35,259 nucleotides of DNA from Candidatus Villigracilis propinquus. Its GTDB lineage: Bacteria > Chloroflexota > Anaerolineae > Anaerolineales > Villigracilaceae. The notes under the pieces are model-generated. The model was not told the DNA's origin. It was given only the letters and a program-made list of their open reading frames with translations, and did not search any database. Each line of letters opens with the position of its first letter. Positions within the stretch are counted from its first letter, which is position 1. The stretch lies in NCBI GenBank assembly GCA_016714565.1, contig JADKDM010000031.1, positions 1 to 35,259 of the forward strand, given 5' to 3'. The position numbers were made by a program, and so were the translations under genes. Positions 8,755 through 16,811 of this stretch are shown here, one piece after another.

Positions 8755-10143
8755 TTAGTCGCCGGATACTTTTCCAGTTCCAATGGAGGCAACGGAAGCA
8801 TCTGAAGAAATATCCACCTTGTAGGTCTCAGGCATTTTGAAGTAGCAGACTACAGCGCATACCGCAGCAACGCCCATCGGCCACCATAAGCCAGCGTAGT
8901 TGTTTTTTGTGCTTTGCAGGAGGGATAGCCCGATGATCGGAACCAGACCGCCAAAGACGCCATTGCCGATGTGATACGGAAGCGACATGGATGTATAGCG
9001 GATCTTGGTGGGGAATAGCTCCACGAGATAGGCTGCGATCGGTCCGTAGACCATGGTCACAAAGATCACCTGAATGAAGATCAGCAGGCTCAGCATGACC
9101 GGTTGGTATCCCATGTATGGGAAGAGGAAGGGTTGGCCTGTATCCTGGGGAGCGAAGGCCGCCATGGCTCCGTAAATGGGATAGTACAGCAACACTGCTA
9201 GGATCATGCCCCACAAAATGATCGGCTTTCGTCCGATCTTGTCTGAGAGGTTGCCAAAGTATACGAAGAACGGAGTGCCGAGCAAAAGTGCGCCGGCAAT
9301 GATCAGGTTCGAGTTGACAAGGTCCACACCGAATATCTTCTGTAGATAGAACAAGGCATAGAACTGGCCTGTGTACCAGACAACGCCCTGTCCCATGGTT
9401 GCGCCAAAGAGAGCCAGAATTACATAGCCCAGATTGTAGGGATTTCCAAAGCTTTCCTTGAGAGGGTTCTTGGAGATGCCGCCGGATTTCTTGAGCTTGT
9501 CGTACATGGGGGATTCGCGCAAAGAGTAGCGAATGTACAGGGAAAGGCCGACCAACAGAATGGAAATCAGGAAGGGCACGCGCCAGCCCCATGCGCTGAA
9601 TGCATCTTCACCAACCGATTGACGGGTGACGAGGATCACGCCCAGAGACATGAACAAACCAAGTGTGGCTGTGATCTGGATCCAACTGGTGTAAAAACCA
9701 CGGCGTCCATTCGGCGAATGTTCAGCCACATAGGTTGCTGCTCCGCCGTATTCACCGCCCAAAGCCAGACCTTGCAGAATGCGCAGGATGATAAGAACGA
9801 TACCAGCCCATTCTCCAAGTACTTCCTTAGTGGGGAGCAGACCCACGCCAAAGGTACAAAGACCCATCAAAGTCATGGTGACAAGGAACGTATATTTACG
9901 TCCGATGAGGTCACCAACGCGTCCGAAGAAGATCGCGCCAAAGGGACGCACAATAAAACCAACGGCAAAGGTTGCCAGCCAGGCGATCATATCGCCAATG
10001 GGTGTACCGGTTGAGTAGAATTTGCTCGCGATCACTGCTGCGAGGCTGCCAAAAATATAAAAATCGTACCATTCGATCATTGTTCCTGCAGCGGAGGCAA
10101 AAATAATGCGGGGTAAACCTTGTGCTTTCTCTTCCTGAGCCAT
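8755..10143 (-). CDS. MFS transporter, metabolite:H+ symporter (MHS) family
   Basis: 462 aa from the ATG at 10143, preceded by AAGGAG; an in-frame upstream ATG at 10182 has no ribosome site. About 12 membrane segments. Family marks: GTMIEWYDFYIFGSLAAVIA at the first helix (typical of ProP/ShiA/KgtP-type symporters), the loop 2-3 motif GRVGDLIGRKYTF, LRILQGLALGGEYGGAATYVAEHSP, GRRGFYTSWIQ, and a second GNLSDKIGRKPII in the C-terminal half. Members import organic acids or zwitterions with protons. The next two genes in the same direction activate short-chain acids to CoA esters, so acetate or propionate uptake is the best guess from context. The final residues (DVSSDASVASIG region) form a short hydrophilic tail. 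Confidence 0.88.
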   Translation of the reverse strand: MAQEEKAQGLPRIIFASAAGTMIEWYDFYIFGSLAAVIASKFYSTGTPIGDMIAWLATFAVGFIVRPFGAIFFGRVGDLIGRKYTFLVTMTLMGLCTFGVGLLPTKEVLGEWAGIVLIILRILQGLALGGEYGGAATYVAEHSPNGRRGFYTSWIQITATLGLFMSLGVILVTRQSVGEDAFSAWGWRVPFLISILLVGLSLYIRYSLRESPMYDKLKKSGGISKNPLKESFGNPYNLGYVILALFGATMGQGVVWYTGQFYALFYLQKIFGVDLVNSNLIIAGALLLGTPFFVYFGNLSDKIGRKPIILWGMILAVLLYYPIYGAMAAFAPQDTGQPFLFPYMGYQPVMLSLLIFIQVIFVTMVYGPIAAYLVELFPTKIRYTSMSLPYHIGNGVFGGLVPIIGLSLLQSTKNNYAGLWWPMGVAAVCAVVCYFKMPETYKVDISSDASVASIGTGKVSGD

Positions 10144-10645
10144 GATTAATTGTTCTCCTTGATGAATTTTTTGATAGTACATTATTCACAGACACTTCAA
10201 TTTGTTCGGAGAAAAATAAACACTTATACACGCCTCCTTTTTCCAAAAGTAAATCCTAATTAGTATGGATTGACGATAAATCCACCATATTTACGAGTTC
10301 ACCCCGGCTTGCTTGTATAACAAGTCCTTTGTGAATCAAAAAGAGACACGCGAATACACGCGGTCTCTAATTTTGAAGGTGATTTCTTGTAATTTGTGGG
10401 TGTGGCGATGGTAATTGAGCGTGCAAATCCCCCGCTAAGTAGCGAGATTTACAATTAACTGGATTAAAATTTGTTTTTTTCATATCCGATATCTACCTCT
10501 ACATTTGTGGGGTTGAAATAACGGACACGTACCACTAAAATGGTTTCTTCAAATTTTAGTTAACAACACAGTTTTTCAAGGGAGGTTACGGATCAGTTTC
10601 AAATCTGACAAAGAAAGAATATTTTCTTGTGTTTGTTTTCACAGG
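10144..10645. other. 500-nt intergenic region between transporter and stress-protein gene
   Basis: No convincing coding sequence. It should hold the promoter of the transporter operon (minus). It contains a terminator-like hairpin at 10342-10368, a second imperfect hairpin at 10422-10452 (tgcaaatc against gatttaca, with inner cgct/agcg), and a perfect 8-bp inverted repeat actaaaat/attttagt at 10534-10541 and 10553-10560 with an 11-nt spacer that could be an operator. Confidence 0.5.
10342..10368 (-). terminator. intrinsic terminator of the stress-protein/phosphoesterase operon
   Basis: On the minus strand agagaccgcg pairs with cgcg-t-gtctct (10 bp, one bulge, 6-nt loop) and is followed by a T-run (10337-10342). 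It lies about 280 nt past the stop of the universal stress protein gene. Confidence 0.55.
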
Positions 10646-11083
10646 TCAGCCTGCGGCACGGATAAGTAATACTGGCACCTTGGAATTATGCACCACGCGC
10701 TCAGCGATGCTGCCAAGCAGCCAGCGCGCGGGACCGGTTCGTCCGTGGGTTGACATGGCGATGACATCAACTTGCAGTTCTTCCGCCACGCCAAGGATCA
10801 CATCGGCAACGGAGCCAACGCGCAACTGGGTGGATGTTTTGAATCCGGCGGATTTGAGTTCGTTTTCGATCTCGGTAATATATTTTTGGCTGCGCTCTTC
10901 CTGTTCAAGCATGGCATCTTGGGCCAGCCCCGGGTCGGAGAAGGCGAAGTCCATGGTGGGATTGGCGCCGACATTTAATAGAATTAGCTCAGCGCCGACT
11001 GCGTAAGCGAGGGCCTTCGCGTGCGGCAGAGCGCCTTCCGCCACTTTGGAGCCATCGAGTGGGACAAGGATTTTTCTGTACAT
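10646..11083 (-). CDS. universal stress protein, UspA family
   Basis: 145 aa, the normal single-domain length. It starts YRKILVPLDGSKVAEGALPHA, with the usual strand-loop-helix of the Usp fold. It has the ATP-binding signature near the C-terminus: MSTHGRTGPARWLLGSIAERV, fitting G-x2-G-x9-G-[ST], then NSKVPVLLIRAAG. The binding loop is complete, so it should be an ATP-binding type. Usp proteins are cytoplasmic dimers induced by stress or growth arrest. GGAG lies about 9 nt before the ATG. It follows the phosphoesterase gene by 18 nt, so the two are probably one transcript. Confidence 0.93.
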   Translation of the reverse strand: MYRKILVPLDGSKVAEGALPHAKALAYAVGAELILLNVGANPTMDFAFSDPGLAQDAMLEQEERSQKYITEIENELKSAGFKTSTQLRVGSVADVILGVAEELQVDVIAMSTHGRTGPARWLLGSIAERVVHNSKVPVLLIRAAG

Positions 11084-11101
11084 TTTTTATCTCCGATCTT
11101 T

Positions 11102-11836
11102 TTATTGTCCAAATCGTAATCTTCGGATCAGGCGTTTGGGAAACTTCGCTTGTTTCATCAGCTTTTGAACGGCGGATACATCGTACAAAACACGGTGAAA
11201 GGTGTAAGTCATTTCGTCTGTGTCTATGATGGCGTATGCGGCACGGGGATCTTCATCGCGTGGCTGGCCCACACTTCCAGGGTTGACGATCATCCGGTCG
11301 AGAGTCAGCTTCACGGGAGAGTTGACGCGCGGATATTCCTCCTGCACGCGCCAGTCATCCCACGTCTTCCGAAAGATGGCAGGGAAGTGGGTGTGTCCAT
11401 TCAAACAGATGGGAGTTTCAATAAGCTCCAGGTTGGTTTTTGCAACCTCTGGATTGATGATGTACTCCCAAACGGGGTCGCGCAAACTGCCGTGGACAAT
11501 TGTAATATTTTGCTCCAGTTTAAGGGGAGTATCGGGAAGGGTTTTTAGCCACTCAATATGCGGAGTTGATAACCAATGGCGCGACCAAAAGATCACCTCC
11601 TGCGCGTCTTTTGAAAAATCCCAAATGCCAATTTTTCCCGCTACGGCCAGATCATGATTTCCCGCTAAGCAGATATGATTGAATTCGCGCAGGCGGCTGA
11701 TGCATTCATTTGGCTCGGGGCCGTATCCGACCACATCGCCGAGGCACCATATTTTTTCGAAACTGCCAGCATCCTTGAGCACCGCTTCGAATGCAGTGAA
11801 GTTGGCGTGGATGTCTGAGACCACAAGGATGCGCAT
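11102..11836 (-). CDS. metallophosphoesterase, YfcE/MJ0936-like
   Basis: 244 aa with the full calcineurin-like motif set: VVSDIHAN (1), CLGDVVGYGP (2), LAGNHD (3), VHGSLRDP (4) and LNGHTHFP (5). The Asp, His and Asn ligands of the two-metal site are all present. The family hydrolyses phosphodiesters or dinucleotide polyphosphates; the substrate here is unknown. NPGSVGQPRD near residue 190 is typical of the small YfcE-like branch. The ATG at 11836 lies 6 nt after a TATAAT on the same strand, so the message is probably leaderless. It is divergent from the Ser/Thr kinase (72-nt gap) and is followed by the universal stress protein gene. Confidence 0.9.
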   Translation of the reverse strand: MRILVVSDIHANFTAFEAVLKDAGSFEKIWCLGDVVGYGPEPNECISRLREFNHICLAGNHDLAVAGKIGIWDFSKDAQEVIFWSRHWLSTPHIEWLKTLPDTPLKLEQNITIVHGSLRDPVWEYIINPEVAKTNLELIETPICLNGHTHFPAIFRKTWDDWRVQEEYPRVNSPVKLTLDRMIVNPGSVGQPRDEDPRAAYAIIDTDEMTYTFHRVLYDVSAVQKLMKQAKFPKRLIRRLRFGQ

Positions 11837-11909
11837 TAAAATATTATAGCGTATCTGAAAAAAGATGAAAACGTATTGTGTAAAATTCGCAGCGGACTAT
11901 AATTAGTGT
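11837..11909. promoter_or_regulatory. divergent promoter pair with two leaderless starts
   Basis: Minus strand: TATAAT at 11848-11843, then 6 nt, then the ATG of the phosphoesterase. Plus strand: TATAAT at 11898-11903, then 6 nt, then the ATG of the kinase; a weak TTGTGT lies 16 nt upstream. The two -35 regions would lie side by side, so the genes may compete for polymerase. Neither gene has room for a ribosome site. Confidence 0.65.
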
Positions 11910-13253
11910 ATGGCTAATTTTCTTTCCCGTGTATCGCAAGCCTTTCAAAAAAACAAAGCCGCTTCGTCTGACTCCACTTCGAAGGCGGCATTTGGGATCG
12001 GAACGCTGATCAACCAGCGCTATCGATTGGATGCGGAAATCGGGCGCGGTGGAATGGGGATTGTTTATCGCGCTTATGGTTTGTCTCAAGAGAGGGATGT
12101 CGCGATCAAGATCATCAATGCCGAAACTGCAAACGCCCTGTCCCTTGGACAGTTCGCCCGCGAAGCGCAGATCTCCTCGCAATTGCATCACCCTCATATC
12201 ACCACTGTGTATGAAACCTGCATGGACGAGCCATCCCCATATATCGTCATGGAACTTCTGCATCGCAGCTGCCTTGCGGACGAAAGTCGGTTCACTTACG
12301 CGAGGATCATCGACATTGCAGAACAGATCTGCGATGCGTTGGAGTATATCCACGGGCAGGGGTTTGTGTACCGTGACCTCAAGCCCGCCAATGTGATTCT
12401 TGAAAGACATGGTTTTCGAACTTTCGTGAAATTGTTGGATTTTGGATTGGCGCGTCCGCGCGGCGAAGATTATTTACCCAACGAAAGCAGCCTTGCTGGA
12501 ACGGTTTTCTATCTCGCCCCCGAATTGATCAACGGACAGCCCGCCGACATCGGCTCTGACCTGTACGCGCTTGGCGCTCTTCTTTATGAAATGCTCACGG
12601 GCCGTGTCCCTTTCTCCAATATCAACGAGCAGAACATTCTTACTCAGCATCTTGAGGAAAAAGTTTCTCCGCCCAGTCAATCGCGGAGCGATGTCCCTCC
12701 CGAATTGGAATCCATTATTCTATGCTTGTTGGAGAAAGATCCAAAAGACCGCTTTGCTTTTGCAAAGGATGTACTGAGTGAACTGGCGAAAGTCAAACTT
12801 CCCAGTTCATCTTCTTCTCGGGGCAACCTTCCGAAAGTTGAAAATGCCTCACAGGAAGAGACAGCGCGGGTCATTCAAATAATAGAATCGAATAAACTGG
12901 TTACTTTGCTGAATGATGATGAGGCACTCGCTGTGGCTGTCGGCTCGCGATTGACCGATCAATTCACTGATGGTATCTGGTTGGTGAGGTTTGATTCTGT
13001 TCAGGAGCCAACGATGGTGTTGCCAACGGTTTCGTCTGTTCTTGGTGTAAGCGAGAATCCAAATCGCCCGCCCGCTGTAATGCTCATTGAATTTCTTCGC
13101 GAGAAAAACCTTTTGCTGATCCTTGGTCATTGCGGTCATCTTGCTGGCGCTTGCGCACAGTTTGCCACGACGATCCTGTCCGCTTGCCCCGAGGTGTGGA
13201 TTCTGGCTGTCAGTCAACGGCCTTTGAATATTCCCGAAGAGCAAGTGATCTAG
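11910..13253 (+). CDS. Hanks-type Ser/Thr protein kinase with degenerate AfsR-like ATPase tail
   Basis: 447 aa. The kinase domain spans about residues 36-300: glycine loop IGRGGMGIVYRA, VAIK lysine, REAQISSQLHHPHI, catalytic loop VYRDLKPANVIL (Tyr in place of the HRD histidine, as in AGC kinases), LDFGLAR, and APEL. All catalytic residues are present, so it is probably active. After a Ser-rich linker, residues 320-447 resemble the start of AfsR/LuxR-type NB-ARC ATPases: KLVTLL..., TDGIWLVRFDSVQEP, VSSVLGV, LLLILGHCGHL, ACPEVWILAVSQRPLNIPEEQV. The Walker A segment (normally GPGGVGKT) is replaced by NDDEA, and the Walker B aspartate is Gly. The stop touches the convergent oxidoreductase stop directly. 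It is cytoplasmic, with no membrane segment. The start is supported by a TATAAT 6 nt upstream. Confidence 0.9.
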   Translation: MANFLSRVSQAFQKNKAASSDSTSKAAFGIGTLINQRYRLDAEIGRGGMGIVYRAYGLSQERDVAIKIINAETANALSLGQFAREAQISSQLHHPHITTVYETCMDEPSPYIVMELLHRSCLADESRFTYARIIDIAEQICDALEYIHGQGFVYRDLKPANVILERHGFRTFVKLLDFGLARPRGEDYLPNESSLAGTVFYLAPELINGQPADIGSDLYALGALLYEMLTGRVPFSNINEQNILTQHLEEKVSPPSQSRSDVPPELESIILCLLEKDPKDRFAFAKDVLSELAKVKLPSSSSSRGNLPKVENASQEETARVIQIIESNKLVTLLNDDEALAVAVGSRLTDQFTDGIWLVRFDSVQEPTMVLPTVSSVLGVSENPNRPPAVMLIEFLREKNLLLILGHCGHLAGACAQFATTILSACPEVWILAVSQRPLNIPEEQVI

Positions 13254-14534
13254 CTACTCCACCCAATCCAAAATTTTGTACCACATACCCGCGAACGGCA
13301 AAAACCACGGGCTGCCGTTGTATGCTCCTAGCGGCGCGCTCGGAAAATCAAATCGCGCAAATGGGTGCTCTTTGATATTTCCCTTCACCATTGCCTCGGC
13401 GACGGTCTTTCCCAAATGCGTAGCCATCGCTACTCCATGCCCCGCATAGCCGAGCGAATAAAACATCCCGTCCACTTCGCCAACGTGCGTCATCTGGTCA
13501 AATGCAAAATCCAGCGTGCCGCCCCATGTATATTCCACGCTTGCATCTTTCAACTGCGGGTAGACGCTCACCATCTCGCGCCGCAAAATTTCCGCGCTTT
13601 GCTCAATCGTCTTTTCATTTTCAGGGAAGAAAGCCGCGCGTCCGCCGAAGATCATGCGGTTATCCCACAGCCGAAAATAATTCAGGAAATGTTTGTAATC
13701 AAAGATCATGCGGTTGTGCGGGCTGATCTCGTGCGCCAATTCGTCCGATAACTTTTCCGTCGCAATAATGAACGACCCGATCGGGACGATCTTCTTTTGC
13801 AATTTCTTTGTGACATTTCCTGTATAACCAGATGTCGCCACCAAAACGGATTTTGCACTTAACGAACCTCGCTCCGTCTCGATGACAAAACGCTTCTCGC
13901 TCCGCTCCAACCTGTTGACACGCGCTCGCGCGCAGAGCATTGCCCCCGCCTTTTCAGTCGCCGCCGCGAGACCCGCCACATACTGGGCAGGGTTCAACCC
14001 GCCGCTCACTTCATCCACCAACGCCCCGTGATAGACGTTTGACCCGATCTCGCTTTTCAATTCGCTGGCTGGAACCAACCTTACTTTGTGATTGAATTCC
14101 TTCGCCATGAAATCCACTTCGTCTCTCAAGGCTTCGTAATGCTTGGGCTTGTTCGCCGTCAATAAATGACCGTATCTTTCAAACCCACAATCGATATTTT
14201 CTTCTTTGACGATCTGCTCAACGGTGTTTACTGAATCAAGAGAATATTGAAATAATGTCTTTGCGAGTTCACGGCCATATTTCTTAATGATGGTCGCCAT
14301 CCCCACTTTGAGTCCCGTCAACGCCATGCCGCCGTTGCGGGAACTTGCACCCCAGCCAATGGTCTCCGCTTCCAGAACAACAACTTTCGCGCCTTGCTGT
14401 GCCAATGTCCGTGCTGCGCTCAAACCTGTGTACCCGCCGCCGATGATCGCAAAATCCACATCCGCGGGGATTAGGGTTAAATTCTTGTCATCCGGCATTT
14501 GCGTTGTAGTGTGCCAAAAAATTTGTTGTTTCAT
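13254..14534 (-). CDS. FAD-dependent oxidoreductase, DAO family (PuuB-like)
   Basis: 426 aa. The N-terminal Rossmann fingerprint is FAIIGGGYTGLSAARTLAQQGAKVVVLEAE, with the acidic ribose-binding residue at the strand end. It is followed by GWGASSRNGGMALTG, characteristic of gamma-glutamylputrescine oxidase-like and related amine oxidases. A later LVATSGYTGNVTK and the C-terminal FAD motif MFYSLGYAGHGVAMATHLGK complete the family pattern. Such enzymes oxidise secondary or primary amines (polyamine or amino-acid derivatives) with release of peroxide. No puuA/C/D partners are seen, so the substrate is open. The start ATG at 14534 has no strong ribosome site. It is convergent with the kinase gene, with no space between stops (13253/13254). 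Confidence 0.88.
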   Translation of the reverse strand: MKQQIFWHTTTQMPDDKNLTLIPADVDFAIIGGGYTGLSAARTLAQQGAKVVVLEAETIGWGASSRNGGMALTGLKVGMATIIKKYGRELAKTLFQYSLDSVNTVEQIVKEENIDCGFERYGHLLTANKPKHYEALRDEVDFMAKEFNHKVRLVPASELKSEIGSNVYHGALVDEVSGGLNPAQYVAGLAAATEKAGAMLCARARVNRLERSEKRFVIETERGSLSAKSVLVATSGYTGNVTKKLQKKIVPIGSFIIATEKLSDELAHEISPHNRMIFDYKHFLNYFRLWDNRMIFGGRAAFFPENEKTIEQSAEILRREMVSVYPQLKDASVEYTWGGTLDFAFDQMTHVGEVDGMFYSLGYAGHGVAMATHLGKTVAEAMVKGNIKEHPFARFDFPSAPLGAYNGSPWFLPFAGMWYKILDWVE

Positions 14535-14612
14535 ATGTTTACCTGTACTTTCTAGTAAAATTGTGACACAGAGTAAGATAAATTTCTAGAGAAAAAATTT
14601 TAGGAGAATAAC

Positions 14613-15344
14613 ATGGAATTTCTATTAAATTTTGCGGGATGCTTTACCACCCCACTTGTTGTTGTCATTATTGTTACTACGGGTGGATGGATTTTCTATT
14701 CAAAAACAGCGGGCGCTAAAAAACACCGACAAAAAAAGCAAGCCGGGCTCAAGGACCTTCGCAACCGCGGAATCACTGCGCCTGCTACCGTTATTTCTGC
14801 AAAAAACGGAATTGTAAATTCGAGTAGCGGGGAGCGCCTGATGTATATGACACTCGAGGTTGAAGTTCAGCCTGATGGGCGTTCAAAATTTGTCAATACT
14901 TTCAAAGATTGGTTGCCAGTCGGCAGAAACTTTGTATCCTGGGGTGATAGACCCGAAGAAGTCGGTAAAAAAATCTGGGTCACATACAACCCTAATGACG
15001 TTACTGAAATGTTGTTTGAACACCATGATAAAGACCGCAAATACTATCTGGGTTACCCAGCCTTTGCAAAACTGGAAAAACAAAACATAGTGATTCGCAG
15101 AACAGGTGAAGAAGCGATTGCCACCATCCTCGAAGTAGAAGATTTGGAATTGGTACATTCTTATCATAAGGAAATGAAATCGGTCCTGCGCTTGAAATTA
15201 GAAGTAACCCCCAAGGCAGGCGAGCCATTTCAAGCAGAAGCTCAAAATACTTTTATGAATGCAGGCTTGCATAAATATACAGTTGGTAAAAAAATCACTG
15301 TCAAATTTAATCCACAAGATAAAACTCAGGTTGCCTTAATTTGA
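14613..15344 (+). CDS. membrane-anchored protein with a duplicated beta domain
   Basis: 243 aa. One N-terminal membrane segment (about residues 10-29, TPLVVVIIVTTGGWIFY), then a basic KKHRQKKQ stretch, so the rest should be cytoplasmic. Two related domains follow. Domain 1 (about 55-135) runs APATVISAKNG, MTLEVEVQPDG, GKKIWVTYNPNDVTEMLFE. Domain 2 (about 160-243) runs AIATILEVEDLE, LRLKLEVTPKAG, GKKITVKFNPQDKTQVALI. This resembles the small beta domains of DUF3592/SHOCT-associated proteins, where a closing V-x-Y-[ND]-P-x-[ND] motif is common; that assignment is tentative. AGGAG lies 7-8 nt before the ATG. No function is claimed. Confidence 0.8.
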   Translation: MEFLLNFAGCFTTPLVVVIIVTTGGWIFYSKTAGAKKHRQKKQAGLKDLRNRGITAPATVISAKNGIVNSSSGERLMYMTLEVEVQPDGRSKFVNTFKDWLPVGRNFVSWGDRPEEVGKKIWVTYNPNDVTEMLFEHHDKDRKYYLGYPAFAKLEKQNIVIRRTGEEAIATILEVEDLELVHSYHKEMKSVLRLKLEVTPKAGEPFQAEAQNTFMNAGLHKYTVGKKITVKFNPQDKTQVALI

Positions 15345-15362
15345 TCTAATGGGCAGTGATTC

Positions 15363-15844
15363 TTACGCTAAAATTTCTTTCCAATCCAATTCCCCAAATG
15401 TTTTTTGTAAACGATGACCATCGTCTACGACGATGTATTGGAGGTTGGTGAATAACTTCTCCGCAAGCTCACGGACAGGGGTCAGCGGGACGACGTCATC
15501 TCCCGTCCCGTGGATAATGATGGTTGGAACAGAAACAGTTTCCAGATTAAGATAAGAGCCGAAGGGTCGCGTAACAATGCCGGGGCGAGCAGGATCAACT
15601 TCCGCACTTGAGTCGGATGCTTGCAGGTGAAAACGGTTCCCATCAATCCGCCAAAGGATGAGCCGATGATCGTCCAGTTTTTCTTGCGTCCCAAGATCGG
15701 CTTGAGCTGTTTCATGCGTTCTTCAAATTCGCCTGTGAAATCGGGCGTGACCATGCCGGGGAATTGTTCTGCGAACTGACGCGCCTTGCCGCTTTGACTG
15801 TTGCTCTCAAGGCCATGCAAATAGATGATGCGGGAGTTGTCCAT
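15363..15844 (-). CDS. YqiA-like small alpha/beta-hydrolase esterase (one frameshift)
   Basis: Starting at the ATG at 15844 (MDNSRIIYLHGLESNSQSG), the protein has the YqiA/UPF0227-type N-terminus, the nucleophile elbow IIGSSFGGLMG, then a frameshift near 15560-15590. After it comes SVPTIIIHGTGDDVVPL (catalytic Asp) and VVDDGHRLQKTFGELDW (catalytic His), with the stop at 15363-15365. About 160 aa after repair, a little shorter than the usual 180-195 aa. These enzymes hydrolyse short acyl or thio-esters; the natural substrate is not known. In this sequence the upstream helical-repeat gene reads into this one in frame without a stop. A GAGG about 9 nt before the ATG suggests a separate start. 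A fusion remains possible. Confidence 0.75.
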
Positions 15845-16740
15845 TTTCTTTTGCCTCGCTGGTCTCTTGGGCTTTATTTCCATGACTGCGGTTTCATCGA
15901 TGAAATCATCCGGTTCTTCTGGAACATAGCGCTGTACCGCCAGCTCTTGTGGACGGATCAACTCGCGCAGTTCCCGTTGTAATGGCGGCGGAAAGGATGT
16001 TGAAATGCGCCGCATGGTGATGACCGTCATCGGGTTTTCGGATGCGGTGAGGATGTGTTTGAGCATGAAGGTGGTTTCGTTTGCAGAGGCGCGGTACAAC
16101 GCAACGATCAAGTCTGCGAGATCGTTCTGCAAAGTGGACGGTGCTTCTTCGATGATGGGTTCGACGAGGTCGAGGATGGGGGCAGGTTGGTGTAGGACGT
16201 ATCCGCGATCATGGGCAGCAGGGCTTGAATGCCATTTGTCCATGTGCGCCTGCGTTCGGGGTGCAGGTATTCGCGGACGAGTTCAAGAAACTGGTTTGGG
16301 GTTTCTTTTCTCATGCGCGTGAGACTTGTGGACAGCAGCGCCGAGCGGACTTCAGGGTCGCGGATCTGTTGAGTCCATGCGGTGAGGCGGGGGAGCAATC
16401 GTTCTTCCTGTGGTGGTATTCGTCCAAGCAGGAATGCTGCGAGCAGACGGGTTTCGAGCGCACCTTCATCCCACAGCACATCCGCGAGTTCAAGCGCAAA
16501 ATGCGGATTCGCCTCTGCGACGACACGCAGTTCATTTTCTATGTGCGTGAGCACGGCAGTTGGTGTGCGATATGTTTTTAGGTTGGAGCCGGGGGCGACG
16601 TTCTCTTTGGTGCGTAGAGTGTAATTGACGTAAAAGTCCAATATCTCGCGCAAATGCTTCATGAACTCATCTGGCAGAAAGAAAAAATCTGCAAGACGGT
16701 TGGCTTGTTTGCGAAGTCGGGCGAGGTCTATGGCAGGCAT
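15845..16740 (-). CDS. HEAT/DNA-alkylation-repeat-like helical protein (one frameshift)
   Basis: The ATG at 16740 starts MPAIDLARLRKQANRLADFF. The protein is almost wholly helical, with HEAT-like pairs: LTHIENELRVVAEANPHFALELADVLWDEG, ETRLLAAFLLGRIPPQEERLLPRLTAWTQQIRDPEVRSALLSTSL. This resembles DNA-alkylation-repeat and HEAT scaffolds. A frameshift near 16185-16190 joins ADTSYTNLPP to ILDLVEPIIEEAPSTLQNDLADLIVALYRAS. The open frame then passes through a charged linker (DDFIDETAVMEIKPKRPARQKK) straight into the YqiA-like protein. About 290-300 aa if it ends before 15844. No catalytic motif was seen. It lies downstream of proS with a 71-nt gap that is mostly an inverted repeat. Confidence 0.7.
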
Positions 16741-16760
16741 AAGGGCAGTGGACAGTGGTG

Positions 16761-16806
16761 GTTGGTGGTGGACAGCGCTGACAACTACCAACTGTCCACC
16801 ACCAAC
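16761..16806. repeat. 15-bp inverted repeat of a ggtggtggacag word
   Basis: Arms at 16761-16775 and 16792-16806 are perfect complements with a 16-nt loop; copies of the words gtggacag and ttggtggt also run outside the arms (16748-16760, 16780-16790). It fills the gap between the proS stop and the next start on the minus strand. There is no T-run, so termination is uncertain. Confidence 0.75.
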
Positions 16807-16811
16807 TGCTT

